Numbered from the stretch's first letter, positions 51,212 to 60,592 are shown. The stretch is 64,000 bases of DNA from Mycobacterium sp. BK086 (GCA_004362315.1 SNWL01000010.1:1-64000); one strand, 5' to 3'. The notes: a model not told the origin generated them from the letters alone. Translations and numbers: made by a program.

Positions 51212-52855
51212 TCATTGATCTACTCGAAACAAGATGACTCCGCCCGGCGTCAGGCCCCCGCTGCTCACCACCGCTGTCGCGGCCCCACCGACCTGGCGAG
51301 GGCCCGCAGCGCCCCGCAACTGGGTGATCGCTTCATGCACCAGGCCCATGCCGTGGGTGCGGCCGTGGGACAGCTGGCCACCGTGGGTGTTGACGGGGAT
51401 CTCGCCGTCGAGCGCGATGCTCTTGCCGCCGTCCAGGAAATCCTTGGCCTCACCGATACCGCAGAACCCAAGGGCCTCAATCCACGACAGGCAATTGAAG
51501 GTGAACCCGTCATAAAGCTCGGCGACGTCCACGTCAGCTGGACGCAATGTCGTGCGGCTCCACATATGTGCGGCCGGACCGAGCACATGGGGTTCGTGGC
51601 TCAACACGCCCTGGTCCCATTCCATGCGCTCGGTGATCTGCATGCCAACCGCCTCCACGCGCACCGGCGGGTTGGGCAGGTCGGCTGCCGCGTCGGCCGC
51701 CGAGACCACCACGGCCACCGAGCCATCACAGAGAGGATCACAATCGAACAGCCCCAGAGGCGTGCTGATCGGACGCGCATCCAGATACTGCTCCATGGTG
51801 AGCGGCGTGCGGTAGATCGCAGTCGGGTTGAGCGCAGCGTTGGCTCTGGCGTTCAGCGCGATCCACCCTAGGGTCTCGCGAGTCGTGCCGTACCGGGCGA
51901 AGTGCTGCGACGCCGCCATGGCGACGGTGTTGGCCGCCTGCACACCATAGGGCGCCAGATACTCCTCGATGCCGGAAACCCGGCGGGGCACACCGTTTGG
52001 CGCGGAATTCCGCATCAGTTCGGCATATGTCGACTGCCAGACTGTGCGGAAGCACACCACATGGCGGCACAGCCCCGACGCGACCGCCAGAAACGCGGCG
52101 ATCAATGACCCGGTGGCGCCGGGAGTTTCCGGTCCGCCGTTGTGCCAGGAGGGTCGGATCCCGAGCGCCGTCTCGACCGCCGTCACGCCGCCCTCGGAAT
52201 ACCCACCGTCGGCGGTGCCCGCGGGATAGGTTGACAGGCCGTCGATGTCACTCATCGCCAGTCCGGCGTCGGCGACGGCGGTGGTGATCGCCTCGACCGT
52301 CAGCGAAACCGGGTCGACCATCAGCTTTCGGCCCAAGCGGGACATGCCGATACCGGTGACCGCAACCCGGTCCTCGAACTTGTCCAGACGCGGCATTGGC
52401 CGTACCGAGCGGATCCGGGCCAATTCAGCCCGCTCGTCGCCAAGCGTGGTGGGCGGCTCGTCGACCGGTGTGAACCGAGGCAGCCAGACATCTTCGATCT
52501 GGTCAAACACGGCACGCACCCGCATTCCGACGTGCACCCGCTCAGGGGCGCAGCCGACGATGTTCGTCGTCACCCGGACACGGGGATCCTCGTCGATCGC
52601 CACCACCGCCACCGTGTAGGGCGCGGGGAAGTCGGCCGACCACTGCTGATGATTGGTGGTGTGGCTCTGCACGACGCCGCGCCCGCAGACCTCCGCCAGC
52701 TCAAGCCGGTCGGACCTGCAGTTGCGGCAAACCGGTGCCGGCGGGTGTTGCAGCGCTCCGCAGGCCACGCAGCAATGGAACCGGAGCCGGCCCTCGGACC
52801 CCGACGTCCAATAGAACCGGTTCCAATCCGTCAATACGGGAAGGACAGAAGGCAC
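51212..52855 (-). CDS. DUF35-thiolase-fold fusion protein, probable retro-aldolase
   Basis: 547 residues made of two parts. Residues 1-140: DUF35 with zinc ribbon CVACG and CRNCR (about 29-33 and 43-47) and OB-fold (FPAPYTVAVVAIDEDPRVRV). Residues 165-547: thiolase fold starting VAVTGIGMSRLG. At the nucleophile position the sequence is NGGPETPGATGSLIAAFL with no cysteine; AELYDGFTF keeps the Ltp2-type tyrosine and the glycine loop reads NTHGGQLSHGRTHGMG. The two halves correspond to the separate proteins at 36071 and 36511, so the fusion enforces their 1:1 complex. Confidence 0.9.
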   Translation of the reverse strand: MPSVLPVLTDWNRFYWTSGSEGRLRFHCCVACGALQHPPAPVCRNCRSDRLELAEVCGRGVVQSHTTNHQQWSADFPAPYTVAVVAIDEDPRVRVTTNIVGCAPERVHVGMRVRAVFDQIEDVWLPRFTPVDEPPTTLGDERAELARIRSVRPMPRLDKFEDRVAVTGIGMSRLGRKLMVDPVSLTVEAITTAVADAGLAMSDIDGLSTYPAGTADGGYSEGGVTAVETALGIRPSWHNGGPETPGATGSLIAAFLAVASGLCRHVVCFRTVWQSTYAELMRNSAPNGVPRRVSGIEEYLAPYGVQAANTVAMAASQHFARYGTTRETLGWIALNARANAALNPTAIYRTPLTMEQYLDARPISTPLGLFDCDPLCDGSVAVVVSAADAAADLPNPPVRVEAVGMQITERMEWDQGVLSHEPHVLGPAAHMWSRTTLRPADVDVAELYDGFTFNCLSWIEALGFCGIGEAKDFLDGGKSIALDGEIPVNTHGGQLSHGRTHGMGLVHEAITQLRGAAGPRQVGGAATAVVSSGGLTPGGVILFRVDQ

Positions 52856-52861
52856 TAGCGA

Positions 52862-54535
52862 TTAACTCGCCATCGATGTCGCCAGTACCTGACCCGGCGT
52901 CGCGCCAGTCGGAGCACCGTTCTCGATGATGGGTTCACCGCCGACGAGGACCCAGGAGATCCCGCGGGCCCCTTTGGTCATGCGGGTGCCCCCACCCGGA
53001 ATGTCGTCGAGTGTCTGCAGCGGCAGGGGTTCGATGGCGTCGGGATCGAAAATCACCAGATCGGCCACCTTGCCCGGCTCCAGGGTGCCCCGGTCGGACA
53101 ATCCGAGGAACCCGGCGACCCGCGAGGTCAGCGCTGCCACCCCGTCCTCCAGCGTGAAGCTGCCCTTCTCGCGCACCCAGTGCTGCAGGAAGTAGCTGGT
53201 GTAATCGCCGCCCGCGAAGGTCTGCAGGTGTGCGCCGGCGTCGGAGATGCCGACCAGGGTGGCCGGGCTCTTCAGGATGCGTTCCAGCTTTGATTCGTCC
53301 TGAGTCACCGGGGCCGAGATCCGGAAAAAGGTCTGCAACTTGTCCTGCAGGGCGATATCGAACATGACCTCAGGAGCGCTGATCCCGCGCTCAGCGGCGA
53401 TATCGTCGAGCAAACGACCATCCAGGGCAGCGGTGGCCGGCGTGGCGCCCTTCTCCACCGAGGCAAGTTTCATGAATGCTGCACCGCCCCAGAAGGCACC
53501 CATTCGATCCCGCCAAGCCGGATCACCCAGCGCTGCAAGCTTTTCCGGAATATCCAGTCGTGAGAACTCCAGCCACGGCTCGGACGCCGCGAAGATCGCG
53601 GAGAGCTTCTTCAAGGTGAATCGCGTCTCAGGACGTTGGCATCGCGCCACCGCATAGATCGGGTGGCCTCGCTCGACCTCGGCCTCCATGAACTCCAGAC
53701 TGGATTCCCAATCGGGGGTGAGCACTCCGAAGTCGTTCCAGGACACGATGGCGCCGGAGACCTCGGCGAGGCGGACCATCATGGCCTTGTCTTCCTTGGA
53801 TAGCCCCTCCCGCTTGCTGCGCGGGTTGACCGACATGAGCCGCTTGCCCTTGCGACGCACTGCCGCGGCGAGAGCTTCGACCTCGGCGTCGGTCGCGAAG
53901 TATGACGGGATGTGTTCGCCGTGCTCACCGACCTGGTGTGGCGCCTGACTCGTGCTCACCCCGGCCGCGCCGGCGTCCATCGCCTCCTCGGCGACCCGGA
54001 CCATCGTAGCGATCTCCTCCTCGGTGGCGGCGCGGTCCAGGGCGGCCTGACCCATGACAAATCGACGAAGGGCGCTGTGGCCGATCTGGCTCACCACATT
54101 CACACCAAGGCTGCTGCGCCGCAACGTATTCAAATAGTCGGGAAAGGTCTCCCAGCCGAACGGCGCGAAGAGCTGCAAGGCAGACTTGGGCACCTCTTCG
54201 GCGGCACTGAAAACCCCCATCAGATAGTCCTGGTCGGCGGCACGCACCGGCGCCAATGTGTATCCACAGTTGCCCATCAGCACCGTGGTGACCCCGTGCG
54301 CGCTCGACGGATTCGCACTCGGATCCCACATCAGCTGTGCGTCATAATGCGTGTGGGCATCGATAAAGCCCGGCGCAATCACCTGCCCCCCGGCATCGAT
54401 GGTCCGCACGGCAGCACCGTCGACCTGCCCGATCGCCACGATCCGGCCGTCCTTGACGGCGACATCGCCGCCGTATGCCTGCTTTCCCGTTCCGTCCACA
54501 ATCCGGGCGTTCTTCACGACGATGTCGTACGACAT
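52862..54535 (-). CDS. D-aminoacylase-like amidohydrolase (amidohydrolase family 3)
   Basis: 557 residues. N-terminal beta-sandwich (IVVKNARIVDGTG), HTHYDAQ after APGFIDA (about residues 60-66) as the metal HxH, GNCGYTLAPV, QIGHSALRR, and ISDAGAHLQTF for the catalytic aspartate near 440; the C-terminal GTLEPGKVADLVIFDPD returns to the sandwich. Members hydrolyse N-acyl-D-amino acids or related amides. The actual substrate here is unknown. A 14-base palindrome containing CGTACG overlaps its start codon. Confidence 0.88.
   Translation of the reverse strand: MSYDIVVKNARIVDGTGKQAYGGDVAVKDGRIVAIGQVDGAAVRTIDAGGQVIAPGFIDAHTHYDAQLMWDPSANPSSAHGVTTVLMGNCGYTLAPVRAADQDYLMGVFSAAEEVPKSALQLFAPFGWETFPDYLNTLRRSSLGVNVVSQIGHSALRRFVMGQAALDRAATEEEIATMVRVAEEAMDAGAAGVSTSQAPHQVGEHGEHIPSYFATDAEVEALAAAVRRKGKRLMSVNPRSKREGLSKEDKAMMVRLAEVSGAIVSWNDFGVLTPDWESSLEFMEAEVERGHPIYAVARCQRPETRFTLKKLSAIFAASEPWLEFSRLDIPEKLAALGDPAWRDRMGAFWGGAAFMKLASVEKGATPATAALDGRLLDDIAAERGISAPEVMFDIALQDKLQTFFRISAPVTQDESKLERILKSPATLVGISDAGAHLQTFAGGDYTSYFLQHWVREKGSFTLEDGVAALTSRVAGFLGLSDRGTLEPGKVADLVIFDPDAIEPLPLQTLDDIPGGGTRMTKGARGISWVLVGGEPIIENGAPTGATPGQVLATSMAS
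54522..54535. repeat. Perfect 14-base palindrome over a start codon
   Basis: ATGTCGTACGACAT is its own reverse complement and contains the ATG of the D-aminoacylase-like gene plus the CGTACG core seen in other promoters. It encodes MSYD, so coding constraint could explain part of it. Confidence 0.3.
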
Positions 54536-54588
54536 GGGCTACCTCCGCTCGATTCGAATTTGCGGCACACCGAAGCACCACCAAAAAG

Positions 54589-54623
54589 TGGCATTGCGAT
54601 GTCTAAGTGTCACTGTAATGACG
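54589..54623. promoter_or_regulatory. Tandem TGNCA-N6-TGNCA elements upstream of D-aminoacylase-like gene
   Basis: TGGCA-N6-TGTCT (54589-54604) and TGTCA-N6-TGACG (54608-54623), again 19 bases apart, as at 41539-41573. The second overlaps the last codons of the MmgE/PrpD gene (stop at 54610). It lies 54 bases upstream of the D-aminoacylase-like start. Confidence 0.45.
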
Positions 54624-55992
54624 GTACATGTATGTTTCCTACCACGTCTCCGAGCTCGCCGAGGGTGTCCAGCGAGTGAAGTTTCTCGCACAGTTCGATC
54701 ACCCGGTCGCGGTGCGGTGCGGACAGCCTTGTCTGGGCGCATTCATGGAATTTGCCCAGTACCTCCTCACGCGTCAGCGGATCGCCCGGCGTTCCGTGAG
54801 ATTGGTTGACGGTCTCGTCGAACTTGTCACCGTTGATTAGGCGCAGCACGACCCGGCTTTCGAGCTTGACCGGACCATCCCCGGGATCGACGGGCACGTA
54901 CGTGACCCGCTTCATCAAGTCCTGAGCTTGCGGCCGTTGAACCGCGGCGTCGGTGTACTGCGACATTCCGGCGCATCCATCGAGGGCAATCGCGGCGAGG
55001 TCGTACTCGATGCTGTACTTGGCCTGCAGCCCGGTCTTTGGGGCGTGATAGGGCAGCATGTCCATCAGGAAGGCCGGCAGGTAGACGATGATCGATTCGA
55101 TCTCGTCGCTGCTGATGGGCCGTTGACGCACGATTCGCTGTAGGGCGTCTTGAGCCCAGTGCCCGGCACCGCAGGACGCGTGCAGGCGAAGCGTGGAACC
55201 GCGGACTGCCATGTCCCAGTCCCCCAGCCCGTCGAGGACCTTCTGCGGGTCGCCAACCTCGAGACCCATCATCCTGATCACGCCATCATCGCCATCGAGG
55301 ATGTCCTCGTTGCCGGTAAACCCGAGTGCGGCCAATTCCGCTGCCATGACACCGTGCATGGCGGCGTTACCCGCCGTGAACGACTTCGTGTCACTCCCTC
55401 GGTTCTTGAGGACACCGGCCATCGAGGACGCAGCGTTGGCCAGCGCCATCCGGGTCTGCGTGACATCTAGTCCGAGGAGTTTGGCGGTCAGCGCGGCGAC
55501 GCCAAGGGTGGGTTGGAATCCCTGGTTGAACCAGCCCCGCCATAGCAGCGTGTTGCGAGGGCCATCCATGCACGGCATCGCGGTCTGGCGGATAACCTCC
55601 CAGCCGACCATCCAAGCCAGAACGGCGTCGCGCCCGCTGGATTGAACCTTCTCCCCTACCGCCATCGTGGCCGCAGTGAGCGGGTTCGAATAGTGGCCAC
55701 TGAACGTGGCGATGTCGTCGAACTCCAGCGCGTGGCCCGCGGTTGCGTTTACCAGGGCCGCTGTCGCCGCAGTTGTCTTGAACCCGCCCCCGACGACAGT
55801 GCTCGCGGGGGTGCCGCCCTGTGCCCGCGCCCACGCGGTGATGATCTGCCCGGTCTGCACCGACATGCCCGCGAACTGCACACCTAGAGAGTCGATGAAC
55901 CGCTCACCGACCCTGCGGCTCGCAATCGGCGGGAGGTCGTCGTAGCGAGCGGCCACGACCCACTCGGCAAGCTGTTGTGTGACGCTTCCCAT
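54610..55992 (-). CDS. MmgE/PrpD-family protein
   Basis: 460 residues from the ATG at 55992, preceded by AGGAG at 6-base spacing. The family helical domain begins QLAEWVVAARYDDLP, with the conserved HALEFDD (HxxDxDD-like, about residues 84-90), the FTAGNAAMHGVMAAELA block and HASCGAGHWAQDAL (about 253-266). MmgE/PrpD enzymes are dehydratases or isomerases of citrate-like acids (2-methylcitrate dehydratase, cis-aconitate decarboxylase). It is a distant paralogue of 57861-59261. The LeuCD-like subunit genes lie directly upstream. Confidence 0.9.
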   Translation of the reverse strand: MGSVTQQLAEWVVAARYDDLPPIASRRVGERFIDSLGVQFAGMSVQTGQIITAWARAQGGTPASTVVGGGFKTTAATAALVNATAGHALEFDDIATFSGHYSNPLTAATMAVGEKVQSSGRDAVLAWMVGWEVIRQTAMPCMDGPRNTLLWRGWFNQGFQPTLGVAALTAKLLGLDVTQTRMALANAASSMAGVLKNRGSDTKSFTAGNAAMHGVMAAELAALGFTGNEDILDGDDGVIRMMGLEVGDPQKVLDGLGDWDMAVRGSTLRLHASCGAGHWAQDALQRIVRQRPISSDEIESIIVYLPAFLMDMLPYHAPKTGLQAKYSIEYDLAAIALDGCAGMSQYTDAAVQRPQAQDLMKRVTYVPVDPGDGPVKLESRVVLRLINGDKFDETVNQSHGTPGDPLTREEVLGKFHECAQTRLSAPHRDRVIELCEKLHSLDTLGELGDVVGNIHVPSLQ

Positions 55993-56027
55993 GTTGTGCT
56001 CCTGGTCTTTTCGCGTGCTCAAGGCTG

Positions 56028-56528
56028 CTATCGACTACTCAGGTATCCGCCGGCGCGTAGCACGGCTTCCACTCCACCGGCGGTGACGATGTCCTGGAGC
56101 ACTTGCGGAAGAGGCTTCCCTTGGATCGCACTGTCCTGAGTCAGGTTGTGCACTGCACCGGATGTCCAGTCCACCTCGCAGATGTCGCCTTCGTTGAAGG
56201 CGTTGAGGATCCCCGGGCACGGCAGGGATGGCAGACCGACATTGATGCAGTTGCGCAAACCCAATCCGTTGAACGACTCGGCCACTACGCCGCTGATCCC
56301 CAGCCTGACGAACACATCGCCGATGGCGCGTCCGGAGCCGACCCCGAAGTTGCGGCCAGCCAGCAGCACGTCCCCGGGCTGAACATCATCGACCCACCCC
56401 GGACGGTTCGCCGAGAAACAATGCTGCGGCTGCTCGTCGGCGGGTAGCAATATCGCGAATCCGGGAATGATCAGATCAGTGTTGATATCGTCGCCGAACT
56501 TCCACACACGACCGGTGAACGAACTCAT
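56028..56528 (-). CDS. LeuD/aconitase-type small subunit
   Basis: 166 residues from the ATG at 56528; a longer frame to 56594 would run into the large subunit gene. The swivelling-domain motifs WKFGDDINTDLIIPG (about residues 8-22) and GRNFGVGSGRAIGD are clear. It pairs with the upstream large subunit to form a two-subunit hydro-lyase like isopropylmalate or homoaconitate isomerase. It is unlikely to be leucine biosynthesis given the setting. Confidence 0.92.
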   Translation of the reverse strand: MSSFTGRVWKFGDDINTDLIIPGFAILLPADEQPQHCFSANRPGWVDDVQPGDVLLAGRNFGVGSGRAIGDVFVRLGISGVVAESFNGLGLRNCINVGLPSLPCPGILNAFNEGDICEVDWTSGAVHNLTQDSAIQGKPLPQVLQDIVTAGGVEAVLRAGGYLSSR

Positions 56529-56565
56529 TGCCACCACGCTTTCCTCACGATTGGCTGGCCCATGA

Positions 56566-57795
56566 CTACAACTCCCGCGGATCAGTGATGACACCGGTCA
56601 CCGCGGACGCTGCCACCGTCGCGGGCGAAGCCATGAATACCTCTGCTGACGGACTTCCCATCCGGCCCTTGAAGTTACGGGTGGATGCGGTGATACACAC
56701 CTCGCCGTCGCCAAGCAAGCCCATGTGGCCGCCGAAGCACGCTCCGCACGTCGAGCTCGTCACCACGGCGCCGGCGTCCATCAGAGTTTCGACATAACCC
56801 TCGCGGATTGCTTCCTTGAGGATGGCTTGACTGCCTGGCGTCACGATGAATCGTGTCCCGTCAGCCACCCGCCGGCCCTTGACGATCTCCGCCGCGATCG
56901 CGAAGTCACTCAACCGGCCGTTCGCACAGGACCCGATGAATGCCTGATCGACCCGTTGGCCAGCAACCTCTCCCACCCCGCCGGAGTTCCAAGCCACCTT
57001 GCCAGGGCGCACCACCTGGGGCTCCAACGCGGACAGATCGATGTCGATCACCTGGTCGTAGGTGGCGTCGTCATCGGGATAGGCAGGTTCATACGGTGCC
57101 TTGGCTCGCCCCTTGAGGTAGTCCTCCAACACCGAGTCGTAGGGGAACAGCGAAAATTCCGCCGACAGTTCGGCCGATACCGTCGCCATCGTCAATCGGC
57201 CGTCCATGCCGATCTCGGACATCCCGTCGCCGTGCCACTCCAGGTTGCGGCCCGCGAAATCACCGTACTGGCCGGGAATGTAGTGAATGATGTCACGCGC
57301 GTAGACCCGCTCGGGCAGCTTGCCGTTCAGGTTAACCCGGGTGGTCGGACCCACCATGAACCAGGTCTTACCCGTACAGAGAATATAGGTCATTTCCGAG
57401 CCGCCCATGCCCCGCGCCAGGCAGTTCAAAGCGCCCGAAGAGCAGGTGTGCGAGTCGGCGTTCGTCAGGATCTTGCCCGGTAGCGCGAGACCCTCCTGAG
57501 CCACGAGCACGTGCGAAATCCCATGTGCGCCAACGGGAAAATAATTTTTCACGCCAAACTTCTGCACGAACTCCCGCATCTGCTTGGCCATGTTGGCCGA
57601 TTGAACAGTCGGCGACGGCACCATGTGGTCGTGCAACAGCACCAGCTTGTCCGGGTCGGCGATGCGCTCCACGTCTGGGCGCATGAAGTCGAAGAACACG
57701 GCGGTGTCGACATCGACAACCACCACATCGCCGGGCTTCACTGAAGACTGGCCGGAATGACTCGCCAATATCTTCTCGATCGACGTCATACCCAT
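56566..57795 (-). CDS. LeuC/aconitase-type large subunit
   Basis: 409 residues, close to archaeal-type LeuC/homoaconitase length. ADSHTCSSGALNCLARGMGGSE gives the first cluster cysteine region (about residues 112-134), and IGSCANGRLSD and SSTCGACFGGH supply the remaining [4Fe-4S] cysteines (about 292 and 348-351). GRMGSPSAEVFMASPATVAASA closes the active site. Catalyses stereospecific hydration/dehydration of a hydroxy polycarboxylate. It is flanked by two MmgE/PrpD genes, suggesting successive isomerisation steps. Confidence 0.92.
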   Translation of the reverse strand: MGMTSIEKILASHSGQSSVKPGDVVVVDVDTAVFFDFMRPDVERIADPDKLVLLHDHMVPSPTVQSANMAKQMREFVQKFGVKNYFPVGAHGISHVLVAQEGLALPGKILTNADSHTCSSGALNCLARGMGGSEMTYILCTGKTWFMVGPTTRVNLNGKLPERVYARDIIHYIPGQYGDFAGRNLEWHGDGMSEIGMDGRLTMATVSAELSAEFSLFPYDSVLEDYLKGRAKAPYEPAYPDDDATYDQVIDIDLSALEPQVVRPGKVAWNSGGVGEVAGQRVDQAFIGSCANGRLSDFAIAAEIVKGRRVADGTRFIVTPGSQAILKEAIREGYVETLMDAGAVVTSSTCGACFGGHMGLLGDGEVCITASTRNFKGRMGSPSAEVFMASPATVAASAVTGVITDPREL

Positions 57796-57860
57796 GTCAC
57801 GACACCTCGCAAATCATCAGGATCGACACGCCGCGGACGTAATGTCATTGCGGCACACCG

Positions 57861-59261
57861 CTACTTGGGGCTGAATAGGGGCGCTAACTCAGATACATCG
57901 GCCACCGAAGCAAGCGCCCGAGCTCGGCGGTAGAGCTCTTCGCTCTGTCTCTGGCCAAGCACCCGCTCGGCCATATTCATGTACTTCGCCTTGAACTCAT
58001 CCTCGGTCATCGGATTGCCCGGATTGCCCTTCGGATAAAGGACTTCAGCGGTCAGCTCGCGGCCGTCGATGGTTCGGACCGTCACGCGCCCGGGCATCGA
58101 GTTCTTTACCCGCTGATACAACTCGACGTCCTGGTGGACCAAAGTTTTCTGGATCAGCAGCTGAACCTCGGGGTCGGCGACAGTCTCGTCGGTGAATTCA
58201 TCGACGGTGACCTTGCCCCGCACCGCGGCGACTGCCAACGCGAAGGGCAAACTCGCTTGCGCGCTGACGACGGTCGAGACCCGATGTTTGGCGAGGAATG
58301 GCTCCACCTTTTGCCACGCGGCATCGATGACCTCGATGTCAGTGTGGTGCAGGTTGTGCTCGCGCATGATCGCCAGCAGCGCTTCCACTGGAGCGTGCAG
58401 CGTCACGTTCATCGGATAGCCCTTCACCCATCGGTCGACGATGACGAACGACTCCCCTAGACCATCCAGTAAGGCCGCGGTATCGAGGCGGCCACCGCAG
58501 AACATGCGTGCGAAGCCCTGCACGCCCTCCAACCCCAACTCTGTTGCCCGGAAGCCGGTTTGGGCCAACAGCGCCGCCGTGACGCCACGTTCACTCGCCA
58601 TACCGCCGTTGAGCGAACGCTGCCACGAACCCTCCTCGTGCCCCTGGAACGTGCCACCTGTGAACGCGGCGGCCAGTCCCAACGCGGCGTTGGTGTGGTC
58701 CGGGGACAAACCCAGCACTCGCGCGCCGCCGGCCGCCGAGCCGAACGTTCCGTAGAGAGCGGGTACATAAAAAGGAATCATCGTGTCGGTGGGCAGCGTG
58801 GCCCGTGTGATGCGGGCCATTACTTCGTAGCCGATCACGATAGCCAAGACGAGATCTTTGCCGGGCCGCCTGCGTGACTCAGCGAGCGCCAGCGGCCCGG
58901 TGACGGCGAACGGATATGGGCGGCTGCCGGCACCGAAATCGGCGTATTCGAACCCTAGGGCCATCGTGCCGTTAGCCAGGGCCGCCCGCGACGTGAGCGT
59001 CTTGGCCCCCAGCGCAATGACCGTGGCTTCGGGCTGACCACCCCCATCGCCGGCAGCGAAATCGGCGATGGCACGGCCCCAGGGCTTGGTTGCGCCCACG
59101 AACAGGCACTCACCGAGGAAGTCCGCGAACGCTCGTCCGGCCTCGATGACGACGGCTTCGGGCAAATCATCGAAGCTCAGCCCCGAAACCCACTCGGCCA
59201 GTTCCCGTGTTACTAAACGGCCATCACTGATGGTGTCCAACCGGCCGTCCAGCACTGTCAC
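57861..59261 (-). CDS. MmgE/PrpD-family protein
   Basis: 466 residues. Starts TRELAEWVSGLSFDDLPEAV; ANGTMALGFEYADFG takes the place of the HALDxDD block (histidine and one aspartate changed), followed by WQRSLNGGMASERGVTAALLAQTG and KGYPMNVTLHAPVEALLAI. The altered block suggests activity different from its neighbour at 54610. Downstream of an amidohydrolase gene and upstream of the LeuC-like gene (65-base gap). Confidence 0.88.
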   Translation of the reverse strand: MTVLDGRLDTISDGRLVTRELAEWVSGLSFDDLPEAVVIEAGRAFADFLGECLFVGATKPWGRAIADFAAGDGGGQPEATVIALGAKTLTSRAALANGTMALGFEYADFGAGSRPYPFAVTGPLALAESRRRPGKDLVLAIVIGYEVMARITRATLPTDTMIPFYVPALYGTFGSAAGGARVLGLSPDHTNAALGLAAAFTGGTFQGHEEGSWQRSLNGGMASERGVTAALLAQTGFRATELGLEGVQGFARMFCGGRLDTAALLDGLGESFVIVDRWVKGYPMNVTLHAPVEALLAIMREHNLHHTDIEVIDAAWQKVEPFLAKHRVSTVVSAQASLPFALAVAAVRGKVTVDEFTDETVADPEVQLLIQKTLVHQDVELYQRVKNSMPGRVTVRTIDGRELTAEVLYPKGNPGNPMTEDEFKAKYMNMAERVLGQRQSEELYRRARALASVADVSELAPLFSPK

Positions 59262-59346
59262 CAGGCACCTCGCCGGCGCGACGCATCAAGCATGATCTCC
59301 AGTTCCTTTCGTCGTCGTTCGTCGGCGTCGCCGACGGCGCCGCCGG

Positions 59347-60519
59347 TCAGTAGTGGACGAACGGCTCGAAGGTCGCCAGTTCCGCGGCGGCGAAACCGGC
59401 CTCAAATCCGGGAAGTCGGTACAGCCGCGCGGTGTTATCCGCAAGCAGCGCCTGTCGCTCCGCATCCGGGACCTCGTTGGTCACCCGCATCGCCTGCTGC
59501 CGGTTATCGGGCCAGTCGGATTCCTCAGCTGGGAAGTAGCTGGCCCACAACAGGTTTGGAAGGCCAACCTTGCTGCGGTACTTCACGGCCGGGCGATCCT
59601 GGTGGAAGGTGAACCACGAATGTTTACGGATGTACTCGCTGGGCAGCGCATCGGGATCGGCGAGTTGGTAGATGGCAAGGTGCTTGTGACGCACATAGGC
59701 GATGTCCATGAACTCCAGCCAGTGGAATGTCCAGCCGGCATCGGCATGGGCGAAGACCAGTTGAACCCCTGGGAATCGGTCGAACACACCAGCGGCCACC
59801 AGCGGAACTGCGGCATCGGCCATCGGCGGTTTCAGGCCCGGCGCGATGCCACTCGGTGGCGCTGTCCGGCCGCCACCGACGGCGTACGGCAAGCTCACCG
59901 GAACACCGGTTTCGTTGACGGCATCCCAGAATGGGTCGTTGTCCGAGTCGGCAGACGTTCCACCGGATGGCCACGCGTCGAGGATCACGCCGCGCAGGTT
60001 GAGTTCCTTGACGCAGCGCAGCAATTCGTCGCGGGCGTCATCGCACGTGGTAGCTGGAATCTTCCCGAGCCCGATCAGCCGGTCGGGATTGTGACTGCTG
60101 AACTCGGCGATCCAGTCGTTGTAGGCGCGCACGCATGCGACCTTCAGATCGCGATCATCCAACGTTCGGATCGCATCCCACAAGTCAGACGAGGCATAGA
60201 GCACCTCCGCATCGACGCTGTCGCTGTCCTGAGCCTTGAGCCGCTCAGCAGGATCGTAGGCGCCCGCAAGCACCTCATCGAAGGAAATGGGCTTACCGCT
60301 GGTGCGAGTGGAGGATCGATAGCCGGATCCGGTCGCGGCCGTCTGCGGCAGCGGCACGGGGTCCAGTCCGTCCAGCACCCATGCGCTGCCACCGTCGACC
60401 GACTCGAGTTTGGGCGCACGGCTACGCAGATCGACGGGCAACCGGCTCGAAAAGAGATCCGGTGGCTCGACGACCCGCGAGTCGGCCGAAATCAGTTGGT
60501 ACGAAGGATTCTCAGTCAT
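59347..60519 (-). CDS. Amidohydrolase-2 fold protein lacking metal ligands
   Basis: 390 residues, clearly homologous to 49921-51192 and 63148 (shared VRAYNDWIAEFSSHNPDRLIGLGKIP and FPGVQLVFAHADAGW blocks). The N-terminal D-x-H reads ADSRVVEPPDLF, so the histidine is arginine. The middle histidine strand reads PVSLPYAVGG, and the strand-8 aspartate motif reads LLWASYFPAEESDWP. All three key metal positions appear lost, so it is probably a pseudoenzyme, a partner of an active paralogue, or metal-independent. Full length without frameshift. Confidence 0.85.
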   Translation of the reverse strand: MTENPSYQLISADSRVVEPPDLFSSRLPVDLRSRAPKLESVDGGSAWVLDGLDPVPLPQTAATGSGYRSSTRTSGKPISFDEVLAGAYDPAERLKAQDSDSVDAEVLYASSDLWDAIRTLDDRDLKVACVRAYNDWIAEFSSHNPDRLIGLGKIPATTCDDARDELLRCVKELNLRGVILDAWPSGGTSADSDNDPFWDAVNETGVPVSLPYAVGGGRTAPPSGIAPGLKPPMADAAVPLVAAGVFDRFPGVQLVFAHADAGWTFHWLEFMDIAYVRHKHLAIYQLADPDALPSEYIRKHSWFTFHQDRPAVKYRSKVGLPNLLWASYFPAEESDWPDNRQQAMRVTNEVPDAERQALLADNTARLYRLPGFEAGFAAAELATFEPFVHY

Positions 60520-60592
60520 TGGTCTCCAGCCATTCAGGGTCGAGGCACCAACTGGGACTGTTGCCCCAGGGCGCCAATATTGGGTTGTCGCG

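Noticed and set aside
57850..57864. TGTCATTGCGGCACA near the second MmgE/PrpD gene end
   Set aside because: It resembles half of the TGNCA-N6-TGNCA site but the second arm and spacing do not fit.
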